Assembly (NCBI GenBank): GCA_009993495.1 | Contig: JAACTI010000251.1 | Span: 1 to 22,717 of the forward strand | Origin: Deltaproteobacteria bacterium | GTDB lineage: Bacteria > Desulfobacterota > Desulfuromonadia > Desulfuromonadales > Geopsychrobacteraceae | Direction: 5' to 3' | Length of the DNA stretch: 22,717 nucleotides | Shown here: piece after piece, positions 15,732-22,717 of the stretch | Layout: each line of letters begins with the position of its first letter | Numbering within the stretch: the stretch's first letter is position 1 | The notes under the pieces: generated by a model | The model's input: only the letters and a program-made list of their open reading frames with translations | Database searches by the model: none | What the model was told of the DNA's origin: nothing | Made by a program: the position numbers and the translations under genes

Positions 15732-15744
15732 CAGGAATTCCGTT

Positions 15745-16179
15745 ATGAAATTACAAAAAGCCAGTCTTTTTGCTTTATATGCCGTGCTTGAGCTTGCCAG
15801 TGACCCCGAGCGCCAGCTTTCAGCCACTGACATCGCCGACAAGTACGGTATTTCCATCCACCACTTGGCCAAAGTTCTTTGTACTCTGGTGCGTTCCAAG
15901 CTGATTCAGGCGGTGCGTGGCGCCGGTGGCGGTTATCGCTTCGCCGGGGTCGTTAACCGAACCACCCTTCTCGATGTTATTGAACTCTTCGAATCCCTGG
16001 AATCAGAGCTTGATACCCCGCAGCTTAAAGGCAGGGACGGAGAAGCTGTGGTTGAAGAATTGCAAAGCATCACCCGCGAAATTGACGATCTCACCCGTGC
16101 GGTGCTGGATACTGTAACCCTCGATACAGCGCTTAAAAGTGCGAGCCTGCGTGCCCGACTCGCCGCGAGCGCAACATGA
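15745..16179 (+). CDS. Rrf2-family transcriptional regulator without Fe-S cysteines
   Basis: This 144-residue regulator has the Rrf2 winged helix: KASLFALYAVLELAS, then SATDIADKYGISIHHLAKVL (recognition helix) and VRGAGGGYRFAG (wing). The three-cysteine cluster of IscR/NsrR is absent from the region where it normally lies (about 85-105, ESLESELDTPQLKG). The single cysteine is in the recognition region (VLCTLV). It should therefore sense something other than an IscR-type cluster. The ATG at 15745 is preceded by AGGA nine bases upstream. The frame could open at 15700, but that lies within the GNAT gene. It probably regulates its own pair; a wider target is unknown. Confidence 0.88.
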   Translation: MKLQKASLFALYAVLELASDPERQLSATDIADKYGISIHHLAKVLCTLVRSKLIQAVRGAGGGYRFAGVVNRTTLLDVIELFESLESELDTPQLKGRDGEAVVEELQSITREIDDLTRAVLDTVTLDTALKSASLRARLAASAT

Positions 16180-16229
16180 GGGATTCAAATTATCAAAACG
16201 ACTTACGCGGGCAAATTTCCGTCACTCCC

Positions 16230-17021
16230 TCAGCCTGAAAACAGGGTGGGAATGGTCATGAAATTGAGGATGTGGCGCCCGACCGGGCCCAGATCAATTT
16301 TTCCGCGCCGGAATTGGTAAAAAAGGCCGACGACCAACAGGTCGGCACCAAGCTCGCTGACTTGATTCAGCAGAATATCCCCGGTTCCCGGATCTTTCGC
16401 TAAAACACGATGACAGCTGGCATTGATCTGGTTGTGCGCCAGATAGGTCGTAAGTGTTTCGACTTCGCTCTGGTAAAAGCTGCCGGGGTTGACCATCGTC
16501 AGGGCAACTTGACGAGCCTTTGCCAGCAGGGGGATGGCGTCGTGCAGAGCACGCGACGAGATACGTCCGCCGCGCCAGGCGACCATGACGCGCTCACCAA
16601 TCTGCGCAAAATTACCATGTTTCGGAATGACCAACACCGGGCGACCGGCGGAAATAATCACCCGTTCGGTAAAGTCGGGGGGCAAACTGCGATTGCCATA
16701 TCTGGTGCTCTGCTGGCCGACAATGACCAAATCGGCATAGCAAATGCGCAGCAGGAATTTATCCATCAGCGGAACCAGAGGAGGATCGATGCTGTAGCCA
16801 TCAATCCAATCGGCTGAAATACCTGCGTTACTAACTTTCTGCTCAAAAATCTTCCGAATTTCGGCTGCTTCGGGTTCAACAAGTCCATAGCCTGGGCTCC
16901 CACTGGCATAAAACCCGCTGAGGTGCGCCTTATGAGTCTGGGCCAGGGTAATAGCCAGCTCCAGGCGCGTTTCCCACCGCGGACCGGGATCGAGATGAAC
17001 CAGAATAACTTTCAATGCCAT
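16230..17021 (-). CDS. Tandem universal stress protein (UspA superfamily)
   Basis: This 263-residue cytoplasmic protein has two Usp-like halves. The first (about 1-145) contains ADLVIVGQQSTRYGNR and ends with RPVLVIPKHG. The second (about 147-263) begins with ERVMVAWRGG and contains ADLLVVGLFYQFRRGK and HILNFMTIPTLFSG. The canonical ATP motif G-x2-G-x9-G-S/T is not intact in the second half, so ATP binding is doubtful. The ribosome site GGAG lies six bases before the ATG. It is convergent with the Rrf2 gene and separated from the amidohydrolase by 162 bp in the same direction, so it probably has its own promoter. Confidence 0.85.
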   Translation of the reverse strand: MALKVILVHLDPGPRWETRLELAITLAQTHKAHLSGFYASGSPGYGLVEPEAAEIRKIFEQKVSNAGISADWIDGYSIDPPLVPLMDKFLLRICYADLVIVGQQSTRYGNRSLPPDFTERVIISAGRPVLVIPKHGNFAQIGERVMVAWRGGRISSRALHDAIPLLAKARQVALTMVNPGSFYQSEVETLTTYLAHNQINASCHRVLAKDPGTGDILLNQVSELGADLLVVGLFYQFRRGKIDLGPVGRHILNFMTIPTLFSG

Positions 17022-17183
17022 GAGCTACTCCTTGTCAGACGCCAAGATCAGGAAGCGGCGCGGGGTGGGTGAAAAGACGGCGTTTACCAGTTCTTGATCC
17101 AGATGGATAAATGGGGCAATTTCAGTATGACTTTTGGTTAGAGTCGCGGATAAATATAATACATGCAAAGCCGCACTTCCCGG

Positions 17184-18044
17184 TCAGCAGCCTAATCCCA
17201 AAAACTTGCGGGGATTCTCTGAGAAAACTTTGCTCTCGATCCTGGCAGACAGGTGCAGCCCTTTGACCAGGGCGCTGTACTCAAGCACAATTTCGGGCTG
17301 GTAGAGCAGGGCATCGGAACCGAAACAGACCCGGTCGGAATAATGGGCGATAAAATCGCGATAGCTAGCGGGATTCTGCTGAATATGCGGGTGCATGTAG
17401 GCGATGTCGGTAAAAGCGTTGGGGTGGCGTTCGAGAATTTTACCGAAGGCTTTACGGCCAATGCCGAAGTGAGGAAAGTTGATACGCAGCCGCGGGAAAT
17501 CTTCGAGAATTGCGCTCATCACATCGCCGTACTGACGGGCATCCATGTGATAGACCACCGGCAGGCTATGGGCCTCGGCGAAGGCGAAAATTTCCCACTC
17601 GCGTTGCTGGTACTGCTTGAGGCTGATGCCGAAAACCTCGGGCACACTGGCAATGTGCAGATCATTGTGCTCATCGGCCAGATAAAGCCCCTTGATGCCA
17701 CGGAAGCCGCGGGCGACATACTCCGTGAGTTGATCCGCGACCTCACCGGCCAGGCAGCGGGTATCAATCAACGGGAAGAGCAGCCCGTCACTGACGGCGG
17801 CAAACTGCAACAGGGTGTCGACTTCATAAAAGAGCGGATCACCCCGATTTTCAAACCCTTCCGGTACCAGGCGGATGATGTCATTCCGCGGCAAACGGCT
17901 GTTGGCCAGCCCCATCACCGCCAGCTGTCGCACTCCGGCCTGGCGCAGGCTGACGAAACCCGACACAATCTGTTCAGCCTGAGCGACCCCGGCGAAGCAG
18001 TGACAGTGGACATCGATAATTTCCAGGCCGGGGCCTTTTTCCAT
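17184..18044 (-). CDS. Amidohydrolase-2 family metal-dependent hydrolase or decarboxylase
   Basis: This is a 286-residue TIM-barrel enzyme of the amidohydrolase-2 (ACMSD-like) family. All the expected metal and catalytic residues are visible: H13-x-H15 (DVHCH), H166 (VVYHMD), H192 (NFPHFG) and D244 (CFGSDALL). Its substrate is not known. Its place 23 bp after the cyclohexadienoyl-CoA hydratase gene, with GAGG ahead of its ATG, suggests transcription with the benzoyl-CoA pathway genes. It is not one of the core steps of that pathway, so it may handle a side product or a related ring compound. Confidence 0.8.
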   Translation of the reverse strand: MEKGPGLEIIDVHCHCFAGVAQAEQIVSGFVSLRQAGVRQLAVMGLANSRLPRNDIIRLVPEGFENRGDPLFYEVDTLLQFAAVSDGLLFPLIDTRCLAGEVADQLTEYVARGFRGIKGLYLADEHNDLHIASVPEVFGISLKQYQQREWEIFAFAEAHSLPVVYHMDARQYGDVMSAILEDFPRLRINFPHFGIGRKAFGKILERHPNAFTDIAYMHPHIQQNPASYRDFIAHYSDRVCFGSDALLYQPEIVLEYSALVKGLHLSARIESKVFSENPRKFLGLGC

Positions 18045-18067
18045 GCATCCTCGCGGGGGTTAAGGAT

Positions 18068-18838
18068 TCAGTTATGTGTCCAACGGGCCGGACGTTTTTC
18101 CAGAAAGGCCGTCAAGCCTTCGACGGCGTCGTGAGTTGCCATCAATTCGTCCAGATAAAGTTTTTCCACCCGCTCAAGTTTGGCCATTACCCGCTGGCGG
18201 TACTCGGCCCGCGCCGCCAATACCGCAAAGCGCAGACTGGAGGCGCTGCTGCCAGCCAGCTGGCTGTCGAAATATTCCAACGCGGCCCGTTCGGGATCAT
18301 CGGCGAGACAATCGATCAGGTTAGTGGCCAAGGCTTCTTCGGCGTCCATGCTGCGACCGGAGAACAACAGATCTTCGGCTTTGGCCTGACCAATCCGCTC
18401 CGGCAGCAGACAACTGGCCGCCGGGGCAAAGACCGCCAGTTTGATTTCCGGCTGGCCAAGCTTGGTATCGGGGGCGGCAAACAGCAGATTGCCGGCGGCA
18501 GCGACTTCCAGCCCGCCACCCAAACACTGGCCTTTGATCGAAACCAGTAGCGGCAGGGGAAAATTAATCATGTTGCGCACCAGCGCGTGCAGCCCTTTCA
18601 ACATCATCGCACAGCTTTCGGGCAGATGTTCCGCAACGCTGGCACCAAAGCTGAAGTGGGAGCCTTCATGGTCGAGCAAAACCGCCCGCAACTCCTTGAC
18701 ATCGCGATGCTCAGCCAGGGCGCGATCGAGCGCGGCGATCATGGCGGCGTCGACGATGTTGGCCTTGGGCCGCGCCAGGCGTAAGCGCAGCAGGCTGCCG
18801 TCGCGGTCGAGCCATACCTTCAGGGGACTTTCACTCAT
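18068..18838 (-). CDS. bamR: Cyclohexa-1,5-diene-1-carbonyl-CoA hydratase
   Basis: This 256-residue enoyl-CoA hydratase-fold enzyme adds water to cyclohexa-1,5-diene-1-carbonyl-CoA, the product of benzoyl-CoA reduction, to give 6-hydroxycyclohex-1-ene-1-carbonyl-CoA. The oxyanion-hole segments are HFSFGASVAEHLPE, a sequence typical of Dch, and GQCLGGGLEVA. It starts two bases after the bamA stop and is followed by the amidohydrolase. The next two enzymes of the pathway are encoded upstream in the same operon, which makes this assignment stronger than sequence alone. Dch and BamR are names for the same activity. Confidence 0.92.
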   Translation of the reverse strand: MSESPLKVWLDRDGSLLRLRLARPKANIVDAAMIAALDRALAEHRDVKELRAVLLDHEGSHFSFGASVAEHLPESCAMMLKGLHALVRNMINFPLPLLVSIKGQCLGGGLEVAAAGNLLFAAPDTKLGQPEIKLAVFAPAASCLLPERIGQAKAEDLLFSGRSMDAEEALATNLIDCLADDPERAALEYFDSQLAGSSASSLRFAVLAARAEYRQRVMAKLERVEKLYLDELMATHDAVEGLTAFLEKRPARWTHN

Positions 18839-18840
18839 GG

Positions 18841-19986
18841 TCAGCCCTCCTGTCCCGGCATCAGACTATCGATCAGTTCCAGCGTCCAGGGAACCCCTTT
18901 GGCCAGACCCTGCCGCAATTTGACGAAATCGATTTCACGCCCGCTCTCTTTGCTGCCCTCGTTGAAGGCGCGAAAACCGGTGCGAGCTTCGTTCATCATG
19001 TTCAGCGCCAGCCAGGCACGCGAATTTTCTTTATTGGCGTTCCAGGCTTGCACCTTGGGCTTACGCAATTCTTCAAGACTTTTGGTCATACATTCGGGAA
19101 AGGTTTCGAGCAGTTTGGCGCAGAGTTCCTCAACCTTTTCATCGAGCAGACTCAGGTCGATCTCACCATTTTTGAGCCGCTCCCGCCCGACTTTAAAGTC
19201 GTTGCCGGTCAGAAAGTCGCCGTGGATAACCCGGCCAAATTCATCGAGATAGCGATCGGTCACTACGGTCGGATTGGCAATAAATTGCCCGCCAATCTTG
19301 AGCGCCGGCACCACCTCGGCGATAATTCCCAGGCGCGCCGCCTTGTGGGCCGAAAAGGGTTCACAGAGGGTGCCGGAGATCATCGCCTGCTCGCAGCCAA
19401 TCATTATCGGCAGAAAATCCGTCGCACCGCCGATGGCCGCTGAGCCGTGCTTGGGGCCAGCCTGGCCGAAATTGGCGAGATCCTGGGCGATGGTGAAGTC
19501 GCAGGCCATGCCGATTTCCTGGCCACCGCCAATGCGCATGCCGTTGACGCGGCAGATCACCGGTTTGTCACAGCCGAGAATCGCCGAAACCATGTCGTTA
19601 AATAAACGCATATACTGGCGATATTCCTGCGGATTGCCCGCGTAATATTCGGCGTATTCCTTCACATTGCCGCCGGTACAGAAGGCTTTGTCACCGATCG
19701 CAGTGAAAACCACCGCATTGACTGCGCGGTCGCAGGAGGCACGCCGGAAGGCCAGTATTGTTGCCTTAACCATGTCGGTGGTGTAGCTGTTGAACTGTTT
19801 CGGATTGTTAAAAATGATCCAGGCGTTGTAAAGCCCCTCGGCAACTGTGCCATCACGCCGTTTGGCCGTGCGTTTTTCGTATTTCACCATGCCGTCGCAG
19901 AGGCTTTCGACTTCCTGGTCGATCAGATTGTGGTCGATCAGGTGGGCGGGGGCGGTGGCGGCGATGATTTGGTCGGTGTTGGCCAT
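18841..19986 (-). CDS. bamA: 6-oxocyclohex-1-ene-1-carbonyl-CoA hydrolase (ring-opening)
   Basis: This 381-residue crotonase-fold enzyme hydrates and opens the alicyclic ring to 3-hydroxypimeloyl-CoA, the committed ring cleavage of anaerobic aromatic degradation. Family-specific stretches are seen, including VNGMRIGGGQEIGMACDF and GPKHGSAAIGGATDFLP, the region used for marker-gene detection of bamA. The length equals that of known members and exceeds that of ordinary enoyl-CoA hydratases by about 120 residues. The ribosome site GGAG precedes the ATG. The gene lies 39 bp after bamQ. It marks the organism as capable of anaerobic benzoyl-CoA degradation. Confidence 0.96.
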   Translation of the reverse strand: MANTDQIIAATAPAHLIDHNLIDQEVESLCDGMVKYEKRTAKRRDGTVAEGLYNAWIIFNNPKQFNSYTTDMVKATILAFRRASCDRAVNAVVFTAIGDKAFCTGGNVKEYAEYYAGNPQEYRQYMRLFNDMVSAILGCDKPVICRVNGMRIGGGQEIGMACDFTIAQDLANFGQAGPKHGSAAIGGATDFLPIMIGCEQAMISGTLCEPFSAHKAARLGIIAEVVPALKIGGQFIANPTVVTDRYLDEFGRVIHGDFLTGNDFKVGRERLKNGEIDLSLLDEKVEELCAKLLETFPECMTKSLEELRKPKVQAWNANKENSRAWLALNMMNEARTGFRAFNEGSKESGREIDFVKLRQGLAKGVPWTLELIDSLMPGQEG

Positions 19987-20025
19987 AGTTGCAGATCTCC
20001 TTTATGCAAAATCGATTGATAGTGG

Positions 20026-21090
20026 CTACGGGATCAGAATCGCCCGCCGTTGCATTTTTTTGTCATGGACGGCGGCAAAGACCTTATTGATTTCAGCGAG
20101 TCGCCGTTGCTCGGTAAAGGCCTTGAGTTCAATTTTGCCGGCCAGCACCAGGTCGAGGGCCGCCGGATAATGCTGCGGCAGGCAGCCCCAGTTTCCCAGG
20201 GCGCAGGCGTGGAAGGCCATCAGGTTGGAGAGACGAATTTCAACCGTGTCCATGGTGAAACCGACCACGCTTAAGGTGGCGCCGTGCACCAGCAGACCGT
20301 AGGCGGTTTCCTGCCCCGGCTTGCTCCCCGAGCATTCGAAAATGAACCACTCGGTGGCGGGCAGACCCTGTTCTTTAGCGAAAGCACCGATGGCTTTTTT
20401 CAGGTCGCGCCCGCTGATCTCACGGGAATTGAAGGTTTTTGCCGCGCCATATTCGGCAATGATGTCCAACTTGTCTTGATCGATATCAATGGCGACCACC
20501 GTTGCACCAAAGGCTTTGGCCATCTGCACGCAGTAGCCGCCGACCCCGCCGACGCCGACGACGATTGCCAAGCTGCCGGGGGTGACGTCGGCTTGATGAA
20601 CCGCCTGATAGGGGGTGGTGACCGCGTCGGCGACCACCGAGACATCGGCCAGCTCTAGCCCGGCCGCCTTGAGGCGGGTTTCGTCAACCGGACAGAGGTC
20701 GCGCGCCGGAACGACGATGTGACTGGCGAAGCCACCCTGAATGTCGTTGCCCGGCATCTTCTGGCTGCGACAGATGGTGCCCTTGCCGCGCTGGCACAGG
20801 TCGCACTCGCCACAGGGCATCACTGCCGGAATAATCACCGCTTTGCCCTGCCAGTGCTCAGCACCGCTGCCGGTAGCCACTACCCGACCGCTGATTTCGT
20901 GCCCCAGGGTCAAGGGCAGGGCCGAATTGGTGCGCACGCCATCGTAAAAGAAACCCAGATCGGTGTGACAAACGCCACAACCTGCCACCTCGACGACGAC
21001 TTCGCCCTCTTTGGCATTAGCAACAAAAGCAACTTTTTCCAGGGGCTCACTAACCGCATTCATCATCCAGCCATAGGCATTGATCGACAT
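20026..21090 (-). CDS. bamQ: 6-hydroxycyclohex-1-ene-1-carbonyl-CoA dehydrogenase
   Basis: This 354-residue zinc alcohol dehydrogenase oxidises 6-hydroxycyclohex-1-ene-1-carbonyl-CoA to the 6-oxo compound with NAD+. The catalytic zinc site is C41-H42 (GCGVCHTDL) with H64-E65. The structural zinc cysteines are C93, C96, C99 and C107. The nucleotide motif GVGGVGG lies at about 179-185, followed by VVAIDID. The start AYGWMMN and the Had-like GFFYDGVRTN fit the family named Had in Thauera and BamQ in Geobacter. It lies 43 bp after the thiolase gene and directly before bamA, its pathway successor. Confidence 0.93.
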   Translation of the reverse strand: MSINAYGWMMNAVSEPLEKVAFVANAKEGEVVVEVAGCGVCHTDLGFFYDGVRTNSALPLTLGHEISGRVVATGSGAEHWQGKAVIIPAVMPCGECDLCQRGKGTICRSQKMPGNDIQGGFASHIVVPARDLCPVDETRLKAAGLELADVSVVADAVTTPYQAVHQADVTPGSLAIVVGVGGVGGYCVQMAKAFGATVVAIDIDQDKLDIIAEYGAAKTFNSREISGRDLKKAIGAFAKEQGLPATEWFIFECSGSKPGQETAYGLLVHGATLSVVGFTMDTVEIRLSNLMAFHACALGNWGCLPQHYPAALDLVLAGKIELKAFTEQRRLAEINKVFAAVHDKKMQRRAILIP

Positions 21091-21133
21091 TATTTTCTCC
21101 AGTTAAGTTTTCAGGGGTGCTGAGACACAATTT

Positions 21134-22279
21134 TCACAGCCGTTCGATTAAAGTCGCCATTCCCTGGCCGTGGCCAATACACAAAGTGGCGATGCCGTGG
21201 CGTCCGCCACTGGTTTCCAGACCGTTGAGCAAGGTGGTCATCAAACGGGTGCCAGTGCAACCCAAGGGGTGGCCGAGAGAGATTGCACCACCCCAGGGGT
21301 TGACCTTTTGCCCCGGCAATTGGAGTTCACGCATACAGGCCAGGGCCTGGCTGGCGAAGGCTTCGTTGAGTTCGAACAGGTCAATATCGGCTACCGAGAG
21401 ATGGTTTTTTTGCAGCAGTTTGCGGATCGCCGGTACCGGCCCCATACCCATTTGACAGGGGTCAAGGCCAACCACGGCAAAATCGATTACTCGCGCCCGA
21501 CGCGTTAAGGCGTATTTTTGACAGGCCGCTTCGGAAGCGAGCAAAGTGAGGCTGGCCCCATCGTTGAGCGGTGAACTGTTGCCCGCCGTGACTGTGCCAT
21601 TTTCCATGAAAAGAGTTTTCAGCGCGCCAAGATCCCTGACATTGGTGCCGGGACGCGGCGACTGATCCTGGTCGATAACCCCTTCGGGCGTCGCAATTGG
21701 CAGAATTTCACGACCAAAATGTCCGGCCTGCTGGGCCGCCAGGGCTTTAAGGTGGCTTTCCACCGCAAACTCATCCTGTTCACTACGACTGATGCCGTAG
21801 GTCTGAGCGACCTTTTCGGCGGTCAATCCCATGTTATTGAAGGGGAAGTCATAGCGGCTCATGAGGTGTTGATTGTAGTCAATCGCCGCCTGCATGGGCA
21901 CATGGGTCATGTGCTCGACTCCACCCGCCAGCAGCAGCTCGGCATTGCCGTTGGCAATGGTCGAAGCGGCAAAATTAAAGGCCTGCAAGCTGGAGGCGCA
22001 AAGACGGTTAATGGTGGTTCCAGGAATGCTGTCGGGCAGCCCGGCAAGCAGCGCCGCAAGCCGGGCGATATTTTTCCCCTGCTCCAGATGCTGTCCAACA
22101 CAACCGATGTAGATATCGTCGATGGCGGGGAGAAGCGCTGCGCCCGCCGACAAACCACCCAGCAGCCCACGCATCACTTCCGCCAGCAGGGCATCGGCAC
22201 GTATCCCGCGAAATTGCCCCTTGTCGGGGTGGGCCCGACCAATGGCCGTGCGTTTGGCTTCAACCACATAAACGTTCAT
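21134..22279 (-). CDS. Thiolase (acetyl-CoA acyltransferase)
   Basis: This 381-residue thiolase cleaves a 3-oxoacyl-CoA with CoA. The catalytic residues are all visible: nucleophile C94 (NRLCASSLQA), H337 (GGAISLGHPLGCTG) and C367 (CIGHGQG), with the NEAFA motif at about 305-309. The ATG at 22279 is preferred because AAAGG is six bases away; another ATG at 22285 abuts that site. In this operon a likely substrate is 3-oxopimeloyl-CoA or its shortened products, formed after ring opening and beta-oxidation. Substrate choice is inferred from neighbours only. Confidence 0.93.
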   Translation of the reverse strand: MNVYVVEAKRTAIGRAHPDKGQFRGIRADALLAEVMRGLLGGLSAGAALLPAIDDIYIGCVGQHLEQGKNIARLAALLAGLPDSIPGTTINRLCASSLQAFNFAASTIANGNAELLLAGGVEHMTHVPMQAAIDYNQHLMSRYDFPFNNMGLTAEKVAQTYGISRSEQDEFAVESHLKALAAQQAGHFGREILPIATPEGVIDQDQSPRPGTNVRDLGALKTLFMENGTVTAGNSSPLNDGASLTLLASEAACQKYALTRRARVIDFAVVGLDPCQMGMGPVPAIRKLLQKNHLSVADIDLFELNEAFASQALACMRELQLPGQKVNPWGGAISLGHPLGCTGTRLMTTLLNGLETSGGRHGIATLCIGHGQGMATLIERL

Positions 22280-22288
22280 TTTCATCCT

Positions 22289-22717
22289 TTACAAAGACAG
22301 CAAGCCGCAGCTTTTGCCGCCATCGACGTGCAGCACCTGGCCGGTGATAAATTCGGCGTCGTCTGAGGCCAGAAAACTGACCGCGGCGGCGATATCCTCA
22401 ACCCGACCCATTTTGCCGGTTGGTTGCATGCGAATTAAGCGCTCGCGGGCTTCGGTGGGCAGCTTCTGGGTCATGGGGGAATCTATGGCACCTGGGGCCA
22501 CGGCGTTGACGTTGATCTGAAAGCGCGCAAATTCCAAAGCCAGGGAACGGGTCAGACTGACCAATCCACCCTTGCTGGCGGTGTAGTTGGCCTGACCAAT
22601 ACTGCCGAGCCAGGCGCGTGAGACGATATTGACAATCTTGCCGGAACGCTGGTTTTTCAGGGTCGGGAAAACCGCCTGACAGCAAAGAAAAGCGCCCTTC
22701 AGATTGACATCCAGCAC
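22289..22717 (-). CDS. Short-chain dehydrogenase/reductase, C-terminal part (cut by window edge)
   Basis: This is the C-terminal 142 residues of an SDR-family oxidoreductase; the N-terminal Rossmann part, with its glycine motif, lies outside the window. Catalytic Ser (NIVSRAWLG) and the Y-x3-K motif (NYTASKGG) are present, as are the family segments NVNAVAPGAIDSPM and FITGQVLHVDGG. It ends nine bases before the preferred thiolase start. As the first visible gene of the benzoyl-CoA set it may oxidise a 3-hydroxyacyl-CoA such as 3-hydroxypimeloyl-CoA, but 3-oxoacyl-ACP reductases look alike. Confidence 0.88.
   Translation of the reverse strand: MLDVNLKGAFLCCQAVFPTLKNQRSGKIVNIVSRAWLGSIGQANYTASKGGLVSLTRSLALEFARFQINVNAVAPGAIDSPMTQKLPTEARERLIRMQPTGKMGRVEDIAAAVSFLASDDAEFITGQVLHVDGGKSCGLLSL

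Noticed and set aside
17022..17183. A/T-rich TATTATATTT near 17145-17160 as the promoter of the universal stress gene
   Set aside because: No -35 element could be placed at 16-18 bp by eye, so only the possibility of a promoter in this gap is noted.
17253..18134. Plus-strand frame of 293 codons opposite the amidohydrolase
   Set aside because: It is antisense to a gene with complete metal ligands and shows no family features of its own.
1..22717. CRISPR arrays, tRNA genes, insertion sequences or prophage parts
   Set aside because: No regular direct repeats, cloverleaf sequences, transposase motifs or terminal repeats were seen in the gaps, which are few and short.

Overview
The window reads as chromosomal DNA of a Gram-negative bacterium able to live without oxygen. 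The best guess is a Desulfuromonadota/Geobacter-like organism: it has the BamA/BamQ/BamR-type benzoyl-CoA pathway, secreted c-type cytochrome biology, a sigma54-type response regulator and moderately high GC. This assignment is inference from gene content only. There are no tRNA or rRNA genes, insertion sequences or CRISPR arrays. Almost everything lies on the minus strand, apart from a small GNAT-Rrf2 pair at 15279-16179.

Region 1 (55-11115, minus) is a ten-gene run for a quinohemoprotein amine dehydrogenase (QHNDH). In transcription order it holds: an outer-membrane transporter-like barrel; the diheme alpha subunit (qhpA); the radical SAM thioether-forming maturase (qhpD); the small gamma subunit with all the crosslink and cofactor residues (qhpC); the beta-propeller subunit (qhpB); a strong intercistronic hairpin; two peptidase-U32-family genes resembling UbiV and UbiU; an ABC exporter (qhpF); a subtilisin-like leader protease (qhpE); and an aldehyde dehydrogenase. 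Amine oxidised in the periplasm would yield an aldehyde, which the last gene can oxidise. The striking point is that the known cluster in aerobes carries an O2-dependent flavin monooxygenase, QhpG, which hydroxylates the tryptophan that becomes cysteine tryptophylquinone. No such gene is seen here. Its place is taken by two Fe-S U32 proteins of the kind that hydroxylate ubiquinone precursors and RNA without O2. They are translationally coupled to each other and to qhpF and qhpE. I propose an oxygen-independent route to a tryptophylquinone cofactor.

Region 2 (11116-14930) carries a membrane histidine kinase and an NtrC-type regulator, which replace the AraC-type regulator known from Paracoccus. 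The gap between the regulator and the amine operon holds two perfect copies of a 12-bp palindrome 41 bp apart, plus a degenerate third copy. These are good candidates for the regulator's enhancer sites. A weak sigma54-like promoter lies just ahead of the first gene.

Region 3 (15279-17021) holds a GNAT acetyltransferase, an Rrf2-family regulator lacking the Fe-S cysteines, and a convergent tandem universal stress protein.

Region 4 (17184-22717, minus) is part of a benzoyl-CoA degradation operon: an SDR cut by the window edge, a thiolase, BamQ (Had), BamA (Oah), BamR (Dch) and an amidohydrolase. Its closeness to the amine operon suggests, without proving, that aromatic amines such as benzylamine may be fed through aldehyde and acid into benzoyl-CoA.
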